The notes beneath the pieces were generated by a model that ran no database searches, was not told the origin of the DNA, and saw nothing but the letters and a program-made list of their open reading frames with translations. Position numbers and translations under genes: made by a program. This document shows, piece after piece, positions 5,977-12,368 of a stretch of DNA of 12,879 bases. Where the stretch lies: NCBI GenBank assembly GCA_905215595.1, contig CAJMQZ010000056.1, positions 1 through 12,879 on the forward strand, given 5' to 3'. The first letter of the stretch is position 1; each line of letters opens with the position of its first letter. The DNA is from an uncultured bacterium (lineage in GTDB: Bacteria > Bacillota > Clostridia > Oscillospirales > Ruminococcaceae).

Positions 5977-6609
5977 ATGATCCAGGTATGCGACCCGCCG
6001 CGTCAGCGGCAGGTACGGCGGCTTTCCGCCGAGGAATTTTTTACATTGGTGCGCTGCGGCGGGGCGGGGTTTTACCGTCCCCGCTCCGAGGTGCTGCGGA
6101 TGCTGACCGCAGGCGAGGCGTGGGGCACAGCCGGGGCGGCGCTGCTGGTGCTGCCCCTCACCGCCGATACCGCCGCAGCGGCGGCACTGCGCAGCTGGTT
6201 GGGACGCAGGCAGCTGGAAGGCGGCTGCCTGCTCACCCCGCCGGTGTGCACCGGCACGGAGCTGCCCGCCCGGCTGGTGGAAACTGCCGCAGCCCGGGCA
6301 GACTGGCTGCGCCGCAAGGAGGGCACGGCATGGGCGGTGGTAGAGTGCACCGAAACGGCGGCAGCGCTGCTTCCGCTGTATTTCCGGCAGGGCTTCGGGC
6401 TGCGGGCACTGCGCCCGCTGGAAAGCCTTGCGCCCTGCTTTTTGCTGCGCACCGGCTGTGTACCCGCCCGCACCGCGCCGGTGTGGGTGCCGCTGGAGAA
6501 CAGGGTACAGCTGGCGCTGCTGCTGGCAAAGGGCTATGCTGCACTGGACAGCCGCCCCTACGGCGGCAGTCTTGCACTGGCGCTCTATTCGTTGAAAGAA
6601 ACGGAATAA
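5977..6609 (+). CDS. Unrecognised 210-aa protein, possibly a degenerate GNAT
   Basis: I do not recognise this protein with confidence. It is rich in Ala, Leu and Arg, and has neither a signal peptide nor a clear membrane segment. The stretch WAVVECTETAAALLPLYFRQGFGLRAL (119-145) resembles the C-terminal half of GNAT acetyltransferases, where a strand is followed by a helix ending in an (F/Y)xxxGF-type turn. A clear acetyl-CoA loop (Q/RxxGxG/A) is missing, so it may be inactive or unrelated. ATG 5977 follows CGGAGG by about 10 bases. It sits 91 bp after the Sir2 gene, behind a small GGCGCG/CGCGCC hairpin (5900-5917), and 27 bp before the dehydrogenase gene. It probably shares a transcript with the latter. 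Confidence 0.6.
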   Translation: MIQVCDPPRQRQVRRLSAEEFFTLVRCGGAGFYRPRSEVLRMLTAGEAWGTAGAALLVLPLTADTAAAAALRSWLGRRQLEGGCLLTPPVCTGTELPARLVETAAARADWLRRKEGTAWAVVECTETAAALLPLYFRQGFGLRALRPLESLAPCFLLRTGCVPARTAPVWVPLENRVQLALLLAKGYAALDSRPYGGSLALALYSLKETE

Positions 6610-6636
6610 CGTAAACCAGAGAGGGAATGAGAAATT

Positions 6637-7599
6637 ATGAAGGCAGTGATTCTGGAAAGTTATGTGATGGAAAAAGGGGACTTGGACTGGTCCGGGGTAA
6701 AGGCACTGGTGACGGACACTACCAGCTATGTGCGTACCGACTACGCCGACATTGCACCCCGCATCGGGGATGCAGAGCTGGTGCTCATCAACAAGTGCCG
6801 CATTGACGAAGCAGTGCTGGCGCAGTGCCCGAACCTCAAGTGGGTGGGCATCATCGCCACCGGCACGGATAATATCGACCTTGAAGCCTGCCGCCGCCAT
6901 GGGGTGGCAGTAGCCAACGTGCCGGGGTACTCTACTTATAGCGTAGCGCAGATGACCTTCAGCCTGCTGCTGGCCATCTGCCAGTGCGCCCAGCGGTACG
7001 ACCGGGCAGTAAAAGCCGGGTACTGGCAGCTGGGCGTCCCGGCAGAATATGGTCTGCTGCCGCAGGTGGAGTTGCTGGGCAAGACCTTTGGCATCTACGG
7101 CTACGGAAGTATCGGCCGCCAGACCGCCCGCATTGCAAAGGCCTTTGGCATGGAGGTGCTGGTGTGCACCCGCACGGTGCGCCCGGAGTACGCCGCCGAT
7201 GGGGTGGAGTTTGTGGACTTTGACACCCTGCTTGCCCGCAGCGATGTGCTCAGCCTGCACTGCCCGGCCACCCCCGCCACCCGCGGGTTGGTCAGCCGGG
7301 AAGCCCTTGCAAAAATGAAGCCCGGTGCCATTCTGCTGAACACTGCCCGGGGCGCACTGGTGGACGAAGAAGCCGTGGCTGATGCGCTGGAAAGCAGGAA
7401 GCTTGCCTTTTACGGCGCCGATGCCTTTGCCACTGAGCCGCTGCCGCCCCAAAGCCGTCTGCGCGGCCTGCCGGGCGCGGTGCTCACCCCGCATATCGCG
7501 TGGACTACCAAGGAAGCCTTGCAGCGGCTGATGGACATCACCACCGGCAATCTGCGCAGCTTTCTGGCCGGGAAAGGCGAGAATATCGTCAACCCTTGA
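6637..7599 (+). CDS. D-2-hydroxyacid dehydrogenase, hydroxypyruvate/glyoxylate reductase type
   Basis: This 320-aa cytoplasmic enzyme reduces a 2-keto acid to the D-2-hydroxy acid. The substrate-binding part has GIIATGTDNIDLEACRRHGV (71-90). The nucleotide-binding domain has GYGSIG (155-160). The catalytic triad is complete: Arg238 (NTARGALVDE), Glu267 (FATEP) and His286 (TPHIAW). After the second strand of the Rossmann fold stands CTRT (177-180) rather than an acidic residue, which favours NADPH over NADH. The N-terminus (SYVMEKGDLDW) resembles glycerate dehydrogenases of Firmicutes. That suggests hydroxypyruvate to D-glycerate, which would feed the glycerate kinase at 598-1860. GAGGGA lies 10 bases before the ATG. 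Family certain, substrate inferred. Confidence 0.9.
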   Translation: MKAVILESYVMEKGDLDWSGVKALVTDTTSYVRTDYADIAPRIGDAELVLINKCRIDEAVLAQCPNLKWVGIIATGTDNIDLEACRRHGVAVANVPGYSTYSVAQMTFSLLLAICQCAQRYDRAVKAGYWQLGVPAEYGLLPQVELLGKTFGIYGYGSIGRQTARIAKAFGMEVLVCTRTVRPEYAADGVEFVDFDTLLARSDVLSLHCPATPATRGLVSREALAKMKPGAILLNTARGALVDEEAVADALESRKLAFYGADAFATEPLPPQSRLRGLPGAVLTPHIAWTTKEALQRLMDITTGNLRSFLAGKGENIVNP

Positions 7600-7624
7600 T
7601 TTTGGCAGGGCACTGTACTATACT
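7596..7624 (+). promoter_or_regulatory. Promoter of the flavodoxin gene
   Basis: TTGATT (7596-7601) overlaps the stop codon of the preceding gene. A 17-bp spacer leads to TATACT (7619-7624). A start near 7631 would give a leader of about 95 bases. Confidence 0.55.
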
Positions 7625-7646
7625 GTTCCATGATTTCAGGCTCTCC

Positions 7647-7710
7647 CGGCAAAGGAACTGCCGTAAAAATAACGTATGCACAAGAGCATCCGGCAGCTTT
7701 GCCGCTGCTC
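7647..7710 (+). promoter_or_regulatory. Structured 5' leader of the flavodoxin gene
   Basis: Two hairpins lie between promoter and ribosome binding site. The first is CGGCA (7647-7651) with TGCCG (7659-7663). The second is GAGCA (7684-7688) with TGCTC (7706-7710), enclosing CGGC/GCCG. The second ends just before GGGAGG (7713-7718). No known riboswitch was recognised, and no T-run follows either stem. A role in control is only possible. Confidence 0.3.
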
Positions 7711-7724
7711 TGAGGGAGGTAAAA

Positions 7725-8216
7725 ATGAGTTACGCCATCGTATTCAGCAGCAAAACCGGCAACACCGCACTGCTGGCACAGACCTTGCGAGAGCAGCTGC
7801 CGCAGGCAGACTGCTGCTATTTCGGCGCACCGGACGCTGCCGCGCTGTCAGCAGATACCCTGTATGTGGGCTTCTGGACGGACAAGGGCAAGGCGGACGC
7901 CGACACGCTGGATTTCTTGCAGCAGCTGCGCGGCAAGCGGGTATTCCTGTTTGGCACCGCAGGCTTTGGCGGCAGTGCGCCCTACTTCGAAAAGATCCTT
8001 GCCGCCACCCGGAAGGCGCTGGATGGCAGCAACACCGTCATCGGCAGCTTTATGTGTCAGGGCAAAATGCCCATGTCCGTCCGGCAGCGGTACGAGGCGA
8101 TGAAGGCGCAGCCTGCGCACATCCCCAATCTGGATGCCCTGATCGAAAACTTCGATAAGGCGCTCTCCCACCCGGACGCCGCAGATCTGGAACAGCTGAA
8201 ACAGGCTGTAAAATAA
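7725..8216 (+). CDS. Flavodoxin family protein, BilS-like
   Basis: This 163-aa FMN-type flavodoxin has the phosphate-binding loop SSKTGNT (8-14), a second flavin-contact region YVGFWTDKGKADADT (47-61) and a third FLFGTAGFGG (74-83). The C-terminal half contains SFMCQGKMPMSVRQRYEAM (108-126), which I associate with the flavodoxin subfamily named BilS, an accessory of the gut bacterial bilirubin reductase BilR. That assignment is from memory and could be wrong. No BilR-type Old Yellow Enzyme or BilQ regulator lies in the window, so the partner reductase is unknown. ATG 7725 follows GGGAGG by 6 bases. It appears monocistronic, with its own promoter and terminator, and probably carries single electrons in the cytoplasm. 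Confidence 0.82.
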   Translation: MSYAIVFSSKTGNTALLAQTLREQLPQADCCYFGAPDAAALSADTLYVGFWTDKGKADADTLDFLQQLRGKRVFLFGTAGFGGSAPYFEKILAATRKALDGSNTVIGSFMCQGKMPMSVRQRYEAMKAQPAHIPNLDALIENFDKALSHPDAADLEQLKQAVK

Positions 8217-8217
8217 G

Positions 8218-8255
8218 CAAAAGACCGTTGCGCTTTAGTGCGCAACGGCCTTTTG
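8218..8255. terminator. Intrinsic terminator, likely bidirectional
   Basis: CCGTTGCGC (8225-8233) pairs with GCGCAACGG (8240-8248), extended by CAAAAG/CTTTTG (8218-8223 with 8250-8255) around an A/C mismatch. The A-run before and T-run after would let it stop the flavodoxin transcript and also leftward transcription from the convergent wall-protein genes. Confidence 0.75.
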
Positions 8256-8328
8256 AACAAGTGGGACGATTTGCAATGGCCGCCGCGTGCGCTTTGGCCA
8301 TGATTTAAGGAATAATACTTTTTGATTT

Positions 8329-8369
8329 GGGGTTTCGAAACGCCTGCGGGCGTTTCGAAACCCCTTTTT
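8329..8369 (+). terminator. Long perfect hairpin with T-run
   Basis: A perfect 16-bp stem pairs 8329-8344 with 8349-8364, containing TTTCGAAA in each arm, with a 4-base loop TGCG and TTTTT (8365-8369). By sequence it terminates rightward transcription, although another terminator lies just upstream. The nearest gene on its right is on the minus strand and ends at 8397. On that strand no T-run follows the stem. It could instead be a small dispersed repeat. Confidence 0.6.
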
Positions 8370-8396
8370 CACAGGAAGAATTGCTGCGGCAGGGCG

Positions 8397-9089
8397 TTAG
8401 TCAATGGTGGTTTTGGTGCGCCCGATGCCAATGACGGCGGTGGAGATTTTTTTCCAGCTGTCGCAGCCGCACACGCCGTCCACCCGCAGGCTGGTGCGCT
8501 TCTGGTAGCCGCGCAGCGCCTGCTCGGTGCGGGCACCAAAGATGCCGTCGATGCGGCTGCCGGTCTGGTAGCCAAGGGTGGAAAGCGCATCCTGCAAAAC
8601 CATGACATAGCAGCCCCGGCTGCCCCGGCGCAGGGTGGGGTAGCCTGCGGTGGTGCCGCTGCAGGCCGGGGTGCCGTAGCGGCGGTCAAAGTGCACCCAT
8701 GTGGGGGTCTGGCTCAGCGGCTCCACATAGCCCCATGCGCCGCTAGCGCGGGCGGCGTTGTAAATAGCGGTGCGCTGGCGCTGGTCAAGGCTTTGCCCTA
8801 CGTCAAACGCTACCCCCGCGTAGTGCTGGCTGCGGGTGCCGTGGCCACCCTCCCAGATGCGGCGGAAAGCGTACCCTACCGGGATGCCTCTGCCGTATTT
8901 GCGGCGGGTCAGGTTCCACGCTTCCATGGCGGCAATGGTGGTCCACAGGGTAGGGCTGGCCGATTTTCCTCGGAATTCCCGCAGCCGCAGGGTGGTCAGG
9001 GTGCTGTAAGGCATGGGGTCGTTCTCGTTCAGGTTTGCGTAGGTGTACACCTTGTTTTCGTAGGCGTCATAGATCAAAAGGCGTGCCAT
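8397..9089 (-). CDS. M15-like zinc peptidase with peptidoglycan-binding domain
   Basis: This 230-aa protein has a peptidase M15-type core (about 45-140). The probable zinc ligands are in SQHYAGVAFD (87-96; His89, Asp96) and WVHFD (131-135; His133), with Arg86 before the first His. These match D,D- or L,D-carboxypeptidases and phage-type endolysins that cut the peptide stems of peptidoglycan. A single PG_binding_1 repeat follows (about 150-215, PTLRRGSRG...RIDGIFGARTEQALRGYQ...LRVDGVCG). No signal peptide is visible, so export or release is unexplained. ATG (complement of 9087-9089) lies 3 bases beyond the stop of the upstream gene. Its site AAGGAGG lies inside that gene's last codons, so translation is probably coupled. 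Spore-, lysis- or wall-remodelling roles are all possible. Confidence 0.85.
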   Translation of the reverse strand: MARLLIYDAYENKVYTYANLNENDPMPYSTLTTLRLREFRGKSASPTLWTTIAAMEAWNLTRRKYGRGIPVGYAFRRIWEGGHGTRSQHYAGVAFDVGQSLDQRQRTAIYNAARASGAWGYVEPLSQTPTWVHFDRRYGTPACSGTTAGYPTLRRGSRGCYVMVLQDALSTLGYQTGSRIDGIFGARTEQALRGYQKRTSLRVDGVCGCDSWKKISTAVIGIGRTKTTID

Positions 9090-9092
9090 CCC

Positions 9093-11339
9093 TCATTCCT
9101 CCTTCTCGCAGCCGCAGGGGTCGGTGCACTGGGCTTGCAAAGCGTGCCATGTTTCCCGGTACACGATGCCGTTTACCGGCTGCAGCCCCGCCTGCTGCTG
9201 GACAGCCCGCACGGCGGCAGCGTCTGCCGCACCAAAACGGTTGTTGTCGGCTACATAGTCCTCGCCGCAGGAAAGCTGTGCCCGGCGGTTGAGCCAGCGC
9301 TCCACCTGTCCCACCTCCTGCCCGGCGCTGCCTTCGGCGATGGCGCGTCCCGGGTAAGCGGTGCCGGGAGGGGTGTCTCTATCGGGATTCGGGGCGTGAG
9401 CGGCCAGCTGCAAACTCAGCGCTTCCACCGCCGTCCATGTGTCGGCATCGGCAATGCCGGTCTGCTCCAGCCCTAATAGCTGCTGAGCGCTGCGGGTGGC
9501 GGTGGCAGTTTCCTCGGTATAACGGTCGGCAAGGGGCGGAGCCTCTACGCTGGAAAAATAATAGGCGATGCGCAGCAAAAGCAGATTGTAATACAATACG
9601 GTCTCACCGCTGCTGCCCACCGTCAGTGGGGCGCCGGGGTAGGGCAGACGCTTTAAGGTGACCACCGGGCCGGAAGAGCGCAGCTGGCTGGCGCGGCCAT
9701 AGAGGGAGTTCCATGTGGTGCGCCCCACCACACCGTCCACGGTAAGCCCCGCAAACCGCTGGTACGCCCGCACCGCGCGCTCGGTGTCCGCGCCAAACTT
9801 TCCGTCAATGCTTACCGACGGGATGCTGCTTTCGTAGGCGCTCATGAGGTAGAGATAGAATTGAAGCTCCCGCACCGCCGTGCCGGTGGAGCCGGTGCGC
9901 AGTACGCCCGGGTACTCGCCGGGGCGCAGGGAAGAGGAGAGCAGCCGGTTGGCGATATCGTTGTACACCTCGTACAGCTTTTGCCATGTGGTGCGCCCCA
10001 CCACGCCGTCTGCCGTCAGCCCGAAGTACCGCTGAAACCGCCGAACAGCTGCCGCTGTGCCCGCGCCGAATTTTCCGTCCACGGTCACACTTTCAAGGCT
10101 CGTGTACACGGTGCGGGCGATCTTCAGCCAGAACTGCACCAGCCGCACATTCTGCCCGGAGGAACCCTCCCGCAGCGGCGTGCCGGGGTAGGCGTTGGGG
10201 GTGCCGTTGTCGGACTGGATACTCAAAAACTCATCGTACAGTTCTTTCCAAGTGGTCTGGCCCACTATGCCGTCCACCGTAAGACCGTATTTGCGTTGGA
10301 AGGCGCGTACCGCATTGGCGGTGGCGGTGCCGAATACGCCGTCCACTTTTACGGATGGAATGGCGCTGTCGTACTGCGCCAGTGTGTTCAGCCAGAACTG
10401 TACCTGCTCCACCGCGCTGCCGGAAGCGCCGGTGCTGAGCGCCGTGCCGCTCCATGTGCCGTCAGACAGGGTGCCAGTGGAGGTCTCGCCCTCGCTGGTC
10501 AACTCCGCGAGGTCCTTTACCGATACATAGATGTAGCTGATCTTGTACCATGTCTGCCGCCCCACTACGCCGTCGGCGGTCAGGTTGAACTGCTTCTGGA
10601 ACGCCCGCACCGTTGCGGCCATCCGGCTGCCGAATACGCCGTCCACCGTCAGCTTGCCAAGGAAAGGATAGTCCTTGGTAATGCGGTTCAGCTGCCTTTG
10701 CAGGGTGAAAACCGCCGTGCCGCGGCTGCCCTGCCGCAGCGGCGTGCCGGGGTAGCTTTGCGGGATAGAGCGGATATTTTTGGTGCGCACGATCTCGATG
10801 TTGCTGCCGTAGTAGTAGCGCAAGATCTGCAAGGCGCTGCGTCCGTTGTTGGCCAGTGTCACCGTGCCCCACTGCTTGAGTCCCGGGCAGGTGACCGATT
10901 TGCCGTCGCAGTACTCGGAATAATAGGGGTTCACCGTGCCGCTTTTGCGCAGATAGGTGTTAAAGATGTCGTCCGTGATGCGCACCATCACCTCAAACAC
11001 CGTGCGTCCGTGGACGTAGTACTGGTCGTAGCTGGTGGAGTTGGTGATGTTGAAGGTGTAGCCCTTGCTGGGGTACCACTCGGTATAAATGCGGTTCAGC
11101 GCCAATGAGATCTGGCAGTGAATGTTCGCCCGCAGTGCCTGCTCCGGCCAGGTGGGACAGCACAAACCAAAAACAAAAAGTGCTTCCGGTGGTTGCTTTC
11201 TGTGCTGATATCGGACTGACAATCGTTCTTTTTTGCTTGTCTGGGGGAGCTGTTTTCTCGCAACGTATCTTCCCTGTAAGCGTATTGTCACAGAACAGCG
11301 AGAGTTGGCGTGAGAGGCTTTTCTGCTGGGAAAAAGCAT
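9093..11339 (-). CDS. Peptidoglycan-binding repeat protein, apparently 5'-truncated
   Basis: The open frame (748 residues from an ATG at 11339) holds six PG_binding_1 repeats at about 196-266, 301-368, 384-456, 476-547, 567-636 and 662-734. The first four are well kept (YPGTPL...VDGVFG...AVRAFQ...LTVDGIVG..TW); the last two are degenerate and lack the DGxFG core. Residues 62-190 (PTWPEQALRANIH..., NITNSTSYDQYYVHG, QWGTVTLANNG) match a SpoIID-like region that I know from longer clostridial wall proteins. There it is preceded by a further N-terminal part. Here the first 61 residues are basic, unlike anything known, and would be coded across the promoter of the divergent gene. No ribosome binding site precedes the ATG and there is no signal peptide. 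The real gene probably lost its 5' end near 11159. The remainder may still carry transcription into the M15 gene. Confidence 0.7.
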   Translation of the reverse strand: MLFPSRKASHANSRCSVTIRLQGRYVARKQLPQTSKKERLSVRYQHRKQPPEALFVFGLCCPTWPEQALRANIHCQISLALNRIYTEWYPSKGYTFNITNSTSYDQYYVHGRTVFEVMVRITDDIFNTYLRKSGTVNPYYSEYCDGKSVTCPGLKQWGTVTLANNGRSALQILRYYYGSNIEIVRTKNIRSIPQSYPGTPLRQGSRGTAVFTLQRQLNRITKDYPFLGKLTVDGVFGSRMAATVRAFQKQFNLTADGVVGRQTWYKISYIYVSVKDLAELTSEGETSTGTLSDGTWSGTALSTGASGSAVEQVQFWLNTLAQYDSAIPSVKVDGVFGTATANAVRAFQRKYGLTVDGIVGQTTWKELYDEFLSIQSDNGTPNAYPGTPLREGSSGQNVRLVQFWLKIARTVYTSLESVTVDGKFGAGTAAAVRRFQRYFGLTADGVVGRTTWQKLYEVYNDIANRLLSSSLRPGEYPGVLRTGSTGTAVRELQFYLYLMSAYESSIPSVSIDGKFGADTERAVRAYQRFAGLTVDGVVGRTTWNSLYGRASQLRSSGPVVTLKRLPYPGAPLTVGSSGETVLYYNLLLLRIAYYFSSVEAPPLADRYTEETATATRSAQQLLGLEQTGIADADTWTAVEALSLQLAAHAPNPDRDTPPGTAYPGRAIAEGSAGQEVGQVERWLNRRAQLSCGEDYVADNNRFGAADAAAVRAVQQQAGLQPVNGIVYRETWHALQAQCTDPCGCEKEE

Positions 11340-11347
11340 GGTATACT
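11319..11347 (+). promoter_or_regulatory. Promoter of the C-GCAxxG-C-C family gene
   Basis: TATACT (11342-11347) is preceded by TG plus one base (11339-11341), an extended -10. The -35 position (TTTTCT, 11319-11324, 17-bp spacer) is weak, as is common with extended -10 promoters. It lies about 47 bp before the ATG at 11394. Confidence 0.55.
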
Positions 11348-11393
11348 GAATGCAGTGAACCAGAAGTAATCAAAGAAAGACGAGGAATGTGAA

Positions 11394-11783
11394 ATGAACA
11401 TCGAAGAACGGGCAGCGCAGGCTGCCGCATGGAAAGCCGCCGGACAGTGCAACTGCGCACAAGCGGTGATGAAAGCATTCGAGGACAAGCTGCCGGTGGA
11501 CGCCGACACCCTGATGAAGCTGGGCGCAGGCTATGCCGCCGGTATGGGCTGCATGGAGAGCACCTGCGGCGCACTGATCGGCGCAGTGATGGTGGCGGGC
11601 ATCGTCACCGACGGCAAGGGCACGCCCCGTATCTCCAAGGAACTGCTGCAAAACTTTCAGGAAAAGTGCGGCGCTACCATCTGTAAAGACCTGAAGGGCA
11701 TGGAGACCGGCGCACCGCTGTGCCCCTGCCCGGAGTGCGTTCGCAACGCCGTGCTGGCACTGGGCGAGGTGCTGGGGGAGTAA
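11394..11783 (+). CDS. C-GCAxxG-C-C family redox-type protein
   Basis: This 129-aa cytoplasmic protein belongs to the C_GCAxxG_C_C family. Cysteines are at 19 and 21 (QCNCAQA), 53 and 58 (MGCMESTCGALIGA), 92 and 97 (KCGATICKDL) and 110, 112 and 115 (LCPCPEC). The pattern suggests metal or cluster binding or a thiol redox role; the biochemical function of the family is not well known to me. Length is near the usual 120-150. The site is an AGGA (11384-11387) before ATG 11394. A low-molecular-weight tyrosine phosphatase start codon follows one base after the stop, so the two once formed an operon, now cut by an insertion. Confidence 0.88.
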   Translation: MNIEERAAQAAAWKAAGQCNCAQAVMKAFEDKLPVDADTLMKLGAGYAAGMGCMESTCGALIGAVMVAGIVTDGKGTPRISKELLQNFQEKCGATICKDLKGMETGAPLCPCPECVRNAVLALGEVLGE

Positions 11784-11784
11784 G

Positions 11785-11835
11785 ATGAAAAAGGTGCTGT
11801 TTGTCTGCCACGGCAGGATTTACTGTTTAGAATAA
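11785..11835 (+). pseudogene. 5' remnant of low-molecular-weight protein tyrosine phosphatase
   Basis: ATG 11785 follows GGGGGAG (11774-11780) and reads MKKVLFVCHG, the start of LMW-PTP proteins (usually VLFVCHGNICRSP). After the tenth codon the frame departs (RIYCLE) and stops at 11833-11835, instead of completing the C(X)5R(S/T) active-site loop and the remaining 140 or so residues. Composition turns AT-rich at the same point. The gene is therefore broken inside its catalytic loop at about 11815. The missing part should lie on the far side of the inserted element. Confidence 0.75.
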
Positions 11836-11895
11836 AAAGTCTCAAATCGTCTTAAATACTTCTATAAATAGCAGTTCTTGTGTTTCATTCTCAAT

Positions 11896-11915
11896 TTTAC
11901 CAATGATTTACCAAT
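11896..11915. repeat. Direct repeats near the element edge
   Basis: TTTACCAAT occurs at 11896-11904 and 11907-11915, an 11-bp period, about 80 bp inside the junction. The spacing equals that of the repeats at 257-278. Both sets resemble the arm-type sites of Tn916-like integrases, whose core is TTTACCA-like as I recall. The rest of the 11816-11969 gap shows no gene. Confidence 0.45.
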
Positions 11916-11969
11916 ATTTCTGGAGAGCCAGACTTGCAAAAAAATGAGCCAGAATGAGGAGATTAAAAC

Positions 11970-12347
11970 ATGAGCGAATTGAAACCAAGAATAACGGAAA
12001 ACGGAATTGATTATATCCTTGTCGGAGATTACTACATCCCGGACTTGAAGCTGCCGGAGGAACACCGCCCTATTGGAAAGTATGGACGGATGCACCGGGA
12101 ATATTTAAGAGAAGTTCATCCAGCCAGATTGAACACATTGATACTGACCGGAGAAATGTGGACATATCTTGCAGACCTGAACGAACAGGCACAGAAACGG
12201 TTAGTCACCATCATGGAGCAGATGAAAACTGCCGAGGGCGTAACCGAGAAATTGAAGCGTACCCAACAAATGGAATGGGTGCAGCGTTGCAATAACATTC
12301 ATAATCGGGCAGAAGAAATTGTTTTGCATGAGATGATTTATTCATAA
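11970..12347 (+). CDS. tnpV: Transposon-encoded protein TnpV
   Basis: This 125-aa protein matches the TnpV family: DYILVGDYYIPDLKLPEE (14-31), RPIGKYGRMHREYLREVHP (33-51), LTGEMWTYLADLNEQAQKRL (59-78) and MEWVQRCNNIHNRAEEIVLHEMIYS at the C-terminus. Length is normal and the gene looks intact. Its role is not established; it is carried by Tn4451-like and other clostridial mobile elements and is not needed for the strand exchange itself. AGGAG (11957-11961) lies 8 bases before the ATG. Lower GC than the core genes marks it as acquired. A metallo-hydrolase gene begins 21 bp after its stop and may share its transcript. Confidence 0.9.
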   Translation: MSELKPRITENGIDYILVGDYYIPDLKLPEEHRPIGKYGRMHREYLREVHPARLNTLILTGEMWTYLADLNEQAQKRLVTIMEQMKTAEGVTEKLKRTQQMEWVQRCNNIHNRAEEIVLHEMIYS

Positions 12348-12368
12348 TGGTAGGAGTGAGAATAGTAT

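Noticed and set aside
5791..7494. 567-codon open frame on the minus strand
   Set aside because: It is antisense to the sirtuin end, the 210-aa gene and the dehydrogenase, all with good starts and motifs. Its composition (rich in Gly, Gln, Ala, His) is that of a GC-rich shadow.
7647..7710. Flavodoxin leader considered as a known riboswitch (FMN, fluoride, preQ1)
   Set aside because: None of the conserved core sequences of those classes could be found; only two simple hairpins are seen.
598..8216. The plus-strand genes considered as one new defence or metabolic system
   Set aside because: They are separate transcription units with their own promoters and terminators and familiar housekeeping families. 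The Sir2 is a single-domain deacylase without defence partners.
9861..11108. 415-codon plus-strand open frame, and a similar one at 8322-9476
   Set aside because: Both are antisense to the peptidoglycan-binding genes, whose repeat motifs are unmistakable. The plus-strand products show no domain.
9093..11339. Periodic near-repeats at DNA level, considered as a CRISPR or tandem array
   Set aside because: The roughly 250-bp period is explained by the six protein repeats of the wall-binding domain.
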